Made by a program: the position numbers and the translations under genes. Positions 1 through 12,000 of a DNA stretch of 64,000 nt are shown here, in pieces (the first letter of the stretch is position 1; every line of letters begins with the position of its first letter). Source of the stretch: Vermiculatibacterium agrestimuris (lineage in GTDB: Bacteria; Bacillota; Clostridia; Oscillospirales; Oscillospiraceae); the NCBI RefSeq assembly GCF_943193085.1, contig NZ_CALPCU010000003.1, positions 67,432 through 131,431 of the forward strand, in the 5' to 3' direction. The notes beneath the pieces were generated by a model, which did not search any database, was not told where the DNA came from, and saw nothing but the letters and a program-made list of their open reading frames with translations.

Positions 1-3000
1 AGCCTGCGGGCGCTGACGGAGCAGTTGATCGATATCGCCAAGGAGATCACCAGCCTCACGGCGGAGGAGACCTATTCTGTCAGCGGGTTCAGTGGGAACA
101 TCGTCTCGGTGTACGCGGGTACCTACTACAGCGCCGCCATCACAGAGTCCGGCGGTGTGTACATGTGGGGCGAGAACCTGGAGGATGCCTGTCTGCTGGG
201 CAACCGGGGCGATGCGGAGAATTACTATGATCCGACCCTCGTCTTCGGTGGTGAGACCGGCGACAACGATCTCAGCGGTATCGTACGCCTGGGCACGACC
301 TCTAACTCCACCCACACGGTGGTTCACGGCAACAACGGCGTGGTCTATGACTGGGGTAACAACGTATACGGCCAGTTGGGCGACCACACCGATGTGGACA
401 GCAGTGCGCCCGTGGTGGCCGGCGGAGCCGAGCTGCGTATCGATCCTCTGATCCACCTGGATCTGAGCGACAACAGCAACTCCTCCACCAGAGTAACTCC
501 CATGAACAACATGATGATGGTCTACGGCTCCAACAATGGCATTCTGAACAACTTTGCCTGGAAGTCCCTGGACGACTCTATCGTCATGCTGCGTGACAAC
601 GGCGATCCCACGACCCAGAGCATTGGCCTGGCCGCTGTCCGCGAGGGCGAGACCAAGGTGCTGGCGCAGGATCGGATCACCGGCCAGATCGTCTATACCC
701 GGGTCATCGTCACTGACGGTACGACCTACCCGCAGCTGGTTCTGGGCAAGGACACCAGCACCGCCCTGAAGAAGGACGGCACCGTGTGGGCCTGGGGCAA
801 CAATACAAAGGGCACTGTGAAGGGCAAACTGGGCGCCGGGCTCCTGGATCAGACCATGATAACGGCTCCCGTTCAGCTGACCCACTACAGAATGTCGCCC
901 GGGGACAACACGCTCTACGAGTTTAAGGATATCATTCGCGTGGTGGCCGGCGACGAGTTTACGCTGGCGCTGGACGCCCAGGGCGAGTATCTGTACGCTT
1001 GGGGCGACAACACTTACGGCCAGCTGGGCTACAATCCCAGAGAGCTGAGCAGCACTGACCGCCCGGTGCGGATCGAGCTTGACATCGGCAGCACCAAGAT
1101 CATCTCCATCGCTGCGGGCAGCAACCACGCCATGGCGCTGACCAGCGACGGACGGGTCTGGACTTGGGGCGATAACACCTACGGACAGTTGGGCCGTAAC
1201 GTCTCCGAGGTTCCCACCTATACACCTGCGCCCATGAGCGGCTTCTCCAGCGGCGGCGAGCTGAGCAACGCCATGGATATGGCCGGTACGGCCGGCACCA
1301 CTGCGGTACTGCTGACCAACGGCACCGTTTGGACCGTGGGCAGCAACAGCAGAGGCGAGCTTGGCATTGGCGTGCATCCCGAAGAGCTGGCGCAAAGTCC
1401 CACCCTGGTGCGGGTCACCAAGGCCGCGAGCATCATCAACGAGGCCATGGGCACCATTGTGGAGGGCGACGAGATCTACGGCATCAACCGCCTGATCGGC
1501 CGCGGACACAACTTTGCCATGATCACCGAGGGCAAGGAAGTCTACACTTGGGGCGACAACACCTCCAACCAGGTCGGTACACCCGCCTGGTACCAGACGA
1601 GAAACGCCAGCGAGACCAGTGATACCTATCAGACGCACGACTACGCCATTCAGCCTGTAAAAGTGCGCCTGGGCGACAGCACGCCCGTAAAGAAGATCAT
1701 CGACGTGTCCATCGGCGGCAGCGATGAGGATCCCGTGCAGATGCTGGCAGTGGGTATGGATGTGGAGTACACCAACATCAATAACGTTCTGAAGGTGACC
1801 AACCGTACCTACTACACTTACGGCTGGGGCAGCAACCAGAGCTCCAAGGCCGGCCTGAACCTGAGTGTGGGCGATGAGACCAGAGCCTACGCCTCGCCCA
1901 CGGATATCTTTATGGACAGCAATAAGCAGCCCATCGAGCTGCTGGAGGACGGCGCCCAGATCAAGGCGCTGGCGGCCGGTGGCCAGCACTCCGCGGCCTT
2001 CGATACCAAGGGTATCGTATACACCTGGGGCAACAACGAGTTTGGCCAGCTGGGCAACTTTACCCATGACAGTGAAAGCCACAGCGAGCCCGGCCTGGTG
2101 GATGAGGCGCGTATCGCCATTTACTCCGTGAAGGAGGAGCAGCTGGGCGTCTTCGTCGAAGAGGTGGAGCGGACAGAGACTGAGAATTACAACTTCACCC
2201 TGCCGTACAACGATCCCACCTCCGGGATGGATCCCATTTCGGAGAAGCTGGTGGCGAAGTATCTCTACTCCTTCAGCGTGGATCAGGAGGTCGATGAGAA
2301 GCGGACGGAGAAGCTGACCTATCGGCTGCTGGACGACGCCAATGTGGAGGTCTCCGGACTGAGCATGGAGGGCACCGACAGACGGCAGGAGCATATCTCC
2401 TTCAGTATGGACGACGTCCACAGCATCATCACCACCTACGAGGATGTGGTGATCGCCGCGGACAACACCACACCCAAGAGCTATGGTCAGACCCGTCTCA
2501 TGGTAGAGTATGAGCCGGAGGTCGGTGAGACCGGCAGGATCGCCCGGGTCGGTACGGCCCTGGTGGACGTGCTGGGCGCCGACGTGGTGGACTCGGTGGA
2601 TCCCAGTATCATCCATCCCTTCCGGACACTGCCCGATGTGAAGGCCGGCAACGGCTTCACTGTGGCGCTGCGGATGGACGGCACCGTTCTGAGCTGGGGC
2701 GACAACACCTCTGGCCGTCTGGGCCAGGGCTCCCTGGCGGAGAACAACATCACGCCGACTGAGGTGACCATTCCCTTCGATCTGACCAACTTCCCCGACA
2801 GCTACATCACCAAGATCGCGGTGGGCGCGGCCCATGTCATCGCTGTCGACAACTATGGCCAGGTCTGGGCATGGGGCAACAACGAGTACGGCCAGCTGGG
2901 TCTGGGCCAGGGCGACACCGTAAGCAGAAACGTGCCGGAGCAGGTGACCATACCTGTCGCGGCGGGCGAGGCTGTGCCGCGGTTCGTCACTGTGTACACC

Positions 3001-6000
3001 ACGGACAACAGCAGCTTCCTGGTGACGGCTCAGGGCGATGTATACGCCTTCGGCAAGGATGAGGATTTCATGGTGGATCTGGGCTACGACACGGTGCCCA
3101 CCGCGATGAAGATGCTCAACCACACCCTTGAGGTGAGCCAGGGTTACGTGCTGAAGAACAGCGGCAGCATTTGGAAGCTGCCTGACAGCAAGGAGAGCCC
3201 CGATATCGTTAAGGCCCGCATCGAGAATGTGAGCTATCCCAATGTGGAGCGCCAGATCGTGGCCATGTCTGCCCATTCCGGCTCTCATGTCAATACGGAT
3301 ACCTCCAGCGGCGATCCGATCCCCACCGGCGGTCACGTACTGGCGATCGATGCCGCCGGCAAGCTCTGGGGCTTCGGCTCCAACGGCCTGGGCCAGTTGG
3401 GCAACGCCAGCGGCAGAGGTTCCGGGTTCCTGATCCCCATTACGGTGCCTGGGGTGGACGAAAATGACAAGCCTGTCGAAGTCCAGCTCAGCGGGGTCAA
3501 GGCCGTGGCCACAGGCGACAACTTCAGCGCGGCTATCCTGAAAGAGGATATGACCAATGACATCATTGCGGCCGGTGGAACGCCGGCAGCGACGCCGACC
3601 TATGCCTACAACATGTACACCTGGGGCAAGAATGTCAACGGTCAGCTGGGTCAGGGCCTGGAGGGCAATATGTTCAGCCAGCCCACCCGGACGGGCTACG
3701 CGGTGACCCAGGACGAGGACAGCGACGTACTGACGGTCTCCGCGGGCGCCGACCACCTGGTCAACTCCCACAGGGACGGTTATATGTGGAGCGCCGGCGG
3801 CAACGTCAGCGGCCAGCTGGGCAACGTCAGCCAGGTGGATTCCAGCCAGCTGGTGATGGTGGGTAGCAATGAGCTCAGCGTCCAGCCCATGACCATCACC
3901 GTATCCATGGGTGCTGCAAACGCCAAGGATATCAGCAGTCCCACCATTGGTTCGCCGGCTGTGCCCAACCCGGATCAGCTGAAGGTGTTCTACCAGTCCG
4001 GTGTGAACCTGCTCTACGCCTCCGGCAGCAAGGTGCACGTGAATGACTGGACGGCCAAGAGCCTGAACGAGAATATCTTTACCGTGACCAACAACGCCGG
4101 CACCACGCCTTGGTTCGTCACCGGCGTGAAGCGGGGCCAGGCTCAGATGGAGATCAGCTCTCCCTCGGCGCCGGGCAAGGCTTACGTGACGATCATCGTC
4201 CGTGACGCCAACGCTGGCGTGACCGATCCTATGGTGGCCGTCGGCCCGACCCACACCGTGGGTCTGAAGGAGGACGGCACGGTCTGGACGTGGGGCGACA
4301 ACACCAACGGCCAGCTGGGCCGCACCGATTACAAGACCATCGGACAGGTACACTATCCCAATGATGGAACGGATTACGCCGTGTATGTGGCGGCGGGCGA
4401 CGACACCACCTATATCGTCACCCACAGCGGCATGGTCTACTCCTTCGGCAAGAACGACTCCGGCCAGTTGGGCCAGGGCAGCATCGGCGCGCCGGTCACA
4501 ACCGCCACTGCTATGGTGGACTCCGCCGGGGCGGTCATCCAAGACGCCATTATGGTGTCCACTTGGAAGGGCAACACCTTCGTGCTGCGCAAGGATCCCA
4601 CCAGCGGCGAGACCAAGGTGAGTATCTCCGGCATCAACTATGTCCAGACGCCGCAGATCGAGGTCACCGGCATCGGCAACATCGTGGAGATCAGCGGGCC
4701 TTACGTGCGCACCAGCTCCGGTACAGTTTGGAGGATCAATGTGCCCGGTATCTCCGTCACCCAGATCAAGGGCTACGTGACGCCGGGAAGCGATGAGGAT
4801 ATGCCCATCGCCAAGATCGCCGCGGGTGAGGATCACCTGTTGGCCCTGGATGTGGAAGGCCACGTCTGGGCTCTGGGCGACAACACCTACGGCCAGTTGG
4901 GCGTCGATATCAGCGTCAACGACCGTACGCCCAGCCTTGCACAGCCCAAGCTGGTGAGAGGCAACGCCATCACCAATGGGCAGGTGCTGGAGGACGTGAT
5001 CGCCATCGCCGTCGGCGCCAACAGCTCCTACGCTATGGTGGAGACCGAGGACGATGAGGGCAACTTCCTCCGGGATGTGTTCAGTTGGGGCGCCTCCGAC
5101 CAGAGCCAGTTGGGTCTGGGCAACCTGAAGGACAATGAGCTCTATAAGGATATCGTGGACGATGATAAGAATGTGGTTCGTCCCACGCCTGTGCCCAACA
5201 CCAATGCCCACCGTGAGAATCCCTTCCTGGAGATCTTCGCCGGGTACAAGGATTTCTACGCCATGGACAGCTTCGGCACCCTGTGGGGCCTGGGCGAGAA
5301 CGCCAACGGCCAGATGGCCAACGGCACCACGGTGGACGCCGTCACCTACACCCTGGTGGGCGACAACGACATCCAGGTATTCATCGGTGAGAGCTACGAT
5401 AACGTCATCGTTGGCGTCAACAACAGGAACACCGACTATGTGTACGACCTGGTGCTGGACGGCACGCCCAACTACTACTACTTTGACACCATCAACGGCG
5501 AATACACGCCGCTGACCGCGGGCGGCACCGCGGGCATCGATCACTACGATCAGCTGGGACAGCTGGACAACACCAGCGGAACTTACGTCCGCGCTGCCCG
5601 GGAGATCGGCGCCGGTACCCTGTACCTGGAGCCCAATAAGACCTACCTCATGGATTCCAACATCACGACGTTCCGGCTGCTCAACAGTTCGGGCAATTAC
5701 GGCAACACCTACACCTATGCCACCAACGCGGGCAAGAACCCTGATGAGGTGGACTTCATGGCGGTGAACACCGTGCAGGAGACCGCTGCGGCCTATAACC
5801 AGCTGGGTGAGGTGGAGACCACCGGCTCCGGCAGCGCCGCCATTATGGTGAAGACCGCGCTGACCATTCGGAACCGCCTGCTGAAGGTAGTGGTGCTGGA
5901 TGAGTACGAGGTCTACAGCAACTGGGAGAATGTTCTGAACAACAGCGGAACAACGCCCATCCATAAGCCCATGGAGACCATGGTGCAGGCGAAGACTTCC

Positions 6001-9000
6001 ACCGGCGGCAGCCACACGCTGGCCCTGCGGGCGGACAATACGGTCTGGGCTTACGGTCTCAACGAGCATGGTGAACTGGGTATCAGCAAGGATCCCTCTC
6101 GCTCCGGCCCCTATATGAACGACGATCCCAATGGGATCATCCCCGGAGTGAAGGGCGCCGATGATCCTGTGGAGATCAAGACCTATCAGTGGACGCAGGA
6201 CAGCAACGGCATCAAGATCCTGGGCGCTACGGCCAGCAAGCCCAAGTTCATCGACATCGCCGCAGGCGAGGATCACAGCCTGCTGGTGGACAGCGACGGC
6301 AACGTTTGGGCCGCCGGCTCCAACGAGTACGGCCAACTGGGCTTCGATCCCCAGGCGACCATTATGGCCACGACCGACGGCATGAACGTGCCGCTGATCA
6401 CGCCTGTGGTGGTGCCTCAGGACGAGGTGGATGTGTTCCTGAAGGTGCCTGGCCTTATCGGAGTGAAGATCGTGGAGGTCTCCGCCGGCGACGGGTACAG
6501 CATGGCCCTGGCCGAGGACGGCACGGTCTATGTCTGGGGCCGCAACGACAAGGCGCAGCTGGGTCTGGACAGCACGGCTTCTTACATCTACCAGCCCACA
6601 GAGCTGCCCTTGCTCCACGCCGCTCAGATCTCGGCCGGCAAGGATCACGCGCTGGTACGCAATTACAGCGGCAACGCATATGCTTATGGCAACAACGTCA
6701 TCGATCTGGATGCCGGCGGCACCGCTTACGGAAAATTGGGTCTGGATATTGGCGAAAAGGCCACTGTGAGCAAGCCGACGTACGTGTCCAACCTTGGCGC
6801 TGTGGGCGAGATCGTGGCGGTATCCGCCGGCGATAGCCACAACCTGGCGCTGACCTACATGAACAGCGTGCTTGCTTGGGGCAACAGCGAAAGCGGCCGC
6901 CTGGGCGTGGAGCCTGACGGCGTGAAGGGCCCGATCGAGCTGCTGGAGAGCCCGAAGATCGTGGAGATCTCCGCGGGCAGGGATCACTCCATGGCCCTGG
7001 AGAGCACCGGCCAGTTGTGGTCTTGGGGCGGCAACCGGAACGGCCAGCTGGGTCTGGGCATGGAGGACGAGATGTTCCTGAGCACGCCCACCTACAACAT
7101 CACCTATCTGGTGGACGCCGAGGTCAGCATCAAGTCCATCAGCGCGGGCAATACCTACGGCTCTGTTTCCGATATGATCGGCCAGGTCTACGGTATGGGC
7201 GATTATACCCACGGTGAGAAGGCCCTCTTCCAGAACGACACCATGGGCGACAGCCCGGTGCTGGTGGGAGAGAAGGGCCAGCCCTCCAGCAAGCACATCG
7301 TGGTGCTGCGGGTCGGCGAGTCGGCCGATGTGCCCTACATCCTCAGCGAGCGGTTCAACCTCTATACCGACTTCCAGGAGAACGGTATCCCCACGGTGGA
7401 GAGCAAGAACAGCGGCATTGCGGAAGTGGACAGCGTGAATGTGGTCGACAGCACCTATCACGTCACAGGTATGTCTTACGGCTTTACCCACGTGGTGGTG
7501 CATTCGCCCAGCGGCAAGCAGCACATCGTCTTCTATGTCACGGTTCTGCCCGAAAACGAGAATCATCCTCTGCCCAAGGTGGCGCATATGGTGGCCGCCG
7601 GCGGCAGCCACACCGTGGCGCTGAAGGATGACGGCACCGTGTGGGCCTGGGGCGACAACAGCTACGGACAGCTGGGTGTGTCCCGCAGCTCCACCGAGCA
7701 GATCGGCATGAACCAGAACTCCTACTATTACAGCGATGTGCCCGTGAAGGTGGAGTTCCCGGATATGATGGATGGGGAGTATATCATCCAGGTCAGCGTG
7801 GGCGAGGATCACAGCGCCGCGCTGAGCAGTGAGAACCGTCTGTTTACCTGGGGCCGCAACGAATGGGGCCAGCTGGGCCAGGGCGAGCTGGCCGGCGAAT
7901 GGGTGGATGTGCCCACTGAGGTCATCCTCAGCACCGAGAAGGTGGCGAAGCCGGCTAAGGTAGTCGCGGGCAACCAGCACACTGCTGTCCTGACTGAGGA
8001 CGGCCAGGTCTACACCTTCGGTCACAACCATTACGGTCAGCTGGGTCTGGGCGTCCAGGACGTCAACAGGCACATGACGCCGGAGCGGGTCAAGGGCATG
8101 AGCAAGGTCATCGACCTGTCTGAGGGCTCCAGAAGCGATACGGTGCACGCGGTGCGGTATGACGGCACCCTGTGGGCCTGGGGCGACAACCAGTATGGCC
8201 AGATCCACAGCACCAGCGGCCAGCAGTATTACTACAAGCCCATCCTGGCCAAGATCAACACCGACTGCAACTACTATAAGTGTCCCAGCTGCGGTGACAT
8301 CCACCGGGAGATCGATCTGACCTTCCAGGGCAATTCCGCTATGGGCACCATAGAGGCGGTTTGTCCCAGCTGCGGCGGCAGTATCGACCAGGATGCGGAT
8401 CTGGATCACACCGACAACGTTCTGGCCGGAAAGCAGATCCTGAAGGTCTACGACGGCATGAACCACAGCCTGGCGCTGCTCAATGACGGCCACATCATCT
8501 CCTGGGGCGGTAATATGTACGGCCAGCTGGGCAATGGCTCCGTCAGCCAGCAGCAGGAGGGCGCATGGCCCGTGGTCGTGGGCGATCCCGGCGATGACGG
8601 CATGGGTGAATATGTGGTGGCAGTGTCCGCCGGCTCCGTGCACAACATCGTTCTGACCGCCGACCAGACTATGTATGTCTGGGGCGAGAGCCAGCAGGGC
8701 CGCCTGGGTCTGCAGAAGGACGGCGAGAGCATCGACGTGGGCGTCTATGTGCGCGAGCCGAAGCTGCTGACCTATCACGACACCAAGGGAACAGACGATC
8801 CTGACGACGACACCGATGAGCCTTATCTGGGCACTCTGGTGGCGGCGGGCGGCAGCCATACCGTTATGGGCCTGGCGCGCTCCTATGTGGACACCAACGC
8901 GAACCCGCCCAAGACCATCTACTATGGCCCGCTCTATGCCTTCGGCAACAACGGCATCGGCCAGGTAGGCAACGGCAGCAACGTGAACGCCGAGGGCGCC

Positions 9001-12000
9001 AAGCCTGAGAGCACATACCTGCCGCAGTGGGTTCGGGGCAAGGACGCCTACATCAAGCCCGGCAACATCGTCATGCCCGTTACGGCCAAGATGGATGTGG
9101 AGGGCCGGATCGACAAGTTCTATATCGCCAACGACGAATATCATCCCGTCTCCAATGACGAGGTGAAGTGGATCGTGGTGAAACAGCGGGATGAGAACGA
9201 GGTGGAGATCCCCGACGCCACCCCCGACGTCATCGCGAAGATCATCGGCCACTCCTCGACCAGCAGTAATCCCAATATGTACACGCTGCAGGCCAACAAG
9301 ATCGGTTCCGGCCGGCTGCAGTTGATCGACGTGGCCTCCGGCTACACCATCGACACCGGCGTAGTGGTCACCAGCCGTGATACCGTCCGTGCCGGCGTGC
9401 TGGTGGAGGATAACGTGGATCGGGCCAAGGATCCCACTGTCAGCCCCAACCTGGCGGTCTTCCCCCACGGCATGGACGCCCTGTTGGATCGCGGCTTCCT
9501 GGGCGCGGGCGAGGTTCAGTTCCGTAACGGCCAGTTCGAGTTGGGCAACGTGCCCGCGGCTCTGGCCACGGCTGCCAACGCCGCCGCGCCGATGCCGGCG
9601 GGACAGTCCTCCGCTAAGCTGGCCAACGGCTATGTGGTCTTCGTAGAGCCCATCCCCGGCACACCTGACCGGGTGACGGTGCGTATCGTTATGGCCGTTA
9701 ACACCGACGATGTAAGCCTCTGGGGTACGGATGCCAGCGGAAACTACATCGACCTGGTGGCCAACGCGGGCACCACCGGCGTAAGCGCCACGGTCTATGG
9801 CCCGCTGCGCGGTACGGCGCCGCAGTACGAGCTCAATCCGCCGGCAGGGGCTATGGTGACCATTATGGACTCCGCGGGCAACTTTGTCCCGACGCCGCTG
9901 GTGAACACCGACTACTATGCCTTCTATAATGTGCCGGTCAATCAGCTGGAGAACCTGTATATCCGCTTTACCAACACCCAGAACCTGGCGGACTACGCTT
10001 ACGAAGCGTGGGCCAAGCTGGTGCTGGCCCGGGAGTCCAGGGATACGACCCTGGGCAGCGGCTACGCCGGCAACGAGGGAACCGGCCCGGATCACAACAT
10101 GCCGCAGACCTATCAGACCCCCGGTCTGGGACAGAACATTGCTGACACGGTCTACAACGTTAAGGATGTGAGCATCCTGATGCCCGGGCCCACTGCCAGC
10201 GCCAGCACCCAGCCCAGCTACTACTACGCCATCATTGAGAACGACGCCATGACCGACCGGTCTCAGGCGCAGGACGGCAGCGAGATGGTCACCGAGGTCA
10301 ACGTGTACCTGCAGGCGAACTCCGGCGTTGCGACCATGACCATCGGCGGTCAGCAGGCCAATGCCCTGCACCGTGCCCGAGTGGATGCGGCTGAGCTTGT
10401 CTACGAAAGCGCCAAGCGCGATTACGATCTGGCCTATAACCTCTGGTATGGCGCCGGATCGCCGGCCACCGGAACGCTGAAGACCAACATGGACAACGCG
10501 CAGGCCGCGATGATGGCGGCGCAGGCTACGGTGAATGATCTGCTCATGGAGCTGCATCCGGCGGAGCACGAGGTGCAGACCGTGGATGTACCCGCCAACA
10601 CGCAGGAGCAGAACGTGAGCTATACCATCACGGAGCCGATCCACAACACCTCGACCAGCGGACAGGTGAAACTGCTGCGCAGAGACTATGCGCTGTCCCT
10701 GAGCGCGGTCAGTGCCCAGGTCAACGGCAAGACCTATGGAGCCACCAGCCTGGGGAACTATGAGTACGCCCTGCCCATCCCGGCAGATGAGCTGACCCGG
10801 GCGGGCAACATCATCAGCCTGCTGAAGGCCGATGCCCGGATCAAGGACATCACCAACCTCCAGTTCCTGCCCGGCGGCTCCAACACCAGCACTACGCTGG
10901 AGACGGTGAGCACCGCCAGCCAGGTCAACTACAGCCTGATCCTGGCGGACGACTGGACTGCCCAGCTCAACGTGCGGATCTATGTCACGCCGGATAAGAC
11001 CAAGTATGTGGATCAGCTCTATCTCATCCACATCGTGCCCACCAGCCTCTTTGTGGCGCTGGATGACGAGCCGGCGACCGGCCTGCCCGAGTTGACCCGG
11101 CCGGACGGCAAGCGCTACGAGGGCAGCCTGAAGGATGTGCCCGCCGGTAATGAGGAGATCAAGGTCACCCTGTTCACCTCTGAGCCGGGCAGCAGCGTGC
11201 GGCTGAGCAACGGTACCTACGGAACCTGGAGCAGCTGGGCCGCTAAGGTGGAGCAGGTACTGACCATCCGGGATGGCAACCAGAGCGCGGATACCAGCGC
11301 TACCCCGGCGAACTACTACTTTAACGGTGCGGACTATGTGGATGTGCCCTTCCAGGTTCGCAACAGCGCCGGCCTCATTGAGAACAAGACCATCCGCATC
11401 TACAAGGCGGAGGCCGATCCCAGCCTGAAGACGGTGGAAGTGGAGTTTGGCCAGGTCTACAGCGACTCCGCAGAGCCTGGCAACACCGCCACCAAGGCGA
11501 CAGCCCGGTACGACGAGACCAACGGCTACTATTATGTGACCGCCACTGCCACCGCGCTGAGCCAGACGGGCGCCGCGGCCGATGAGATCATTGTCACGAT
11601 GAACCAGGCCAACGGCCTGATCCAGGGCATCTACTTCTCCGAGGCGGACGCCAACGCGGCTCTGCCCGGAACAGGCGGCGTACCCGGAAGCCTGAGCTGG
11701 CCCGGCACCAGCGGAACGTTGGATGTGCCTCTGAACACCGACGGCAACAAGGCATGGTATTACATCGTCAACGGCTCTGCCAACCTGGCCAACTGGGAAG
11801 TGAACCCGCTGGTGATCGTGGTGCTGAACGCCGATATCATTGCGGCAAGCGCCGGCTCCGGCGTCAAGGTGCACCAAACCACCGCCAACCTGGATTACCT
11901 GTTCACTACCGCCGGCAGCCCGCTGGATCTGGGCGGCAATGTGGAGACCGCCGCGCGGGACACCTACACCGTGCGCATCAATCGGCCCACGGACGGGAAA

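Larger units (their letters stand above)
1..9050 (+). repeat. RCC1-type beta-propeller array: five complete 7-blade propellers plus the end of a sixth
   Basis: Blades carry the RCC1 signature W-G-x-N-x-x-G-Q-L-G, preceded by a G-x-x-H-x-x-A-L-type strand. Approximate blade-motif positions are: P0 (cut) 160, 345; P1 790, 994, 1159, 1330, 1540, 1820, 2020; P2 2690, 2865, 3040, 3170, 3370, 3617, 3785; P3 4285, 4437, 4605, 4727, 4865, 5083, 5281; P4 6043, 6304, 6529, 6677, 6870, 7018, 7189; P5 7640, 7843, 8010, 8170, 8500, 8675, 8935. Each complete set has seven, the canonical RCC1 propeller number. Blades at 3040, 3170, 4605, 4727, 6677 and 7189 are degenerate. RCC1 folds usually bind proteins or other ligands; here they sit in an apparently extracellular protein, so any ligand is unknown. 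Confidence 0.9.

Noticed and set aside
25..27. TTG at 25 as the start of gene 1
   Set aside because: The frame is open to base 1, no ribosome site precedes it, and no signal peptide follows.
6189..6836. 215-codon plus-strand frame inside gene 1
   Set aside because: Out-of-frame shadow of RCC1 blades; Arg/Gly/Gln-rich translation with no fold or start signal.
8281..8373. Zinc-ribbon segment as a sign of an intracellular gene or mis-assembly
   Set aside because: The frame and codon use are continuous with the flanking blades, and the blade series resumes after it with the right number.
160..8960. Regular DNA repeats at blade motifs, considered as a CRISPR or direct-repeat array
   Set aside because: The spacing is uneven (about 130-330 bases), the repeats are in frame and encode RCC1 blades, and no cas genes are present.
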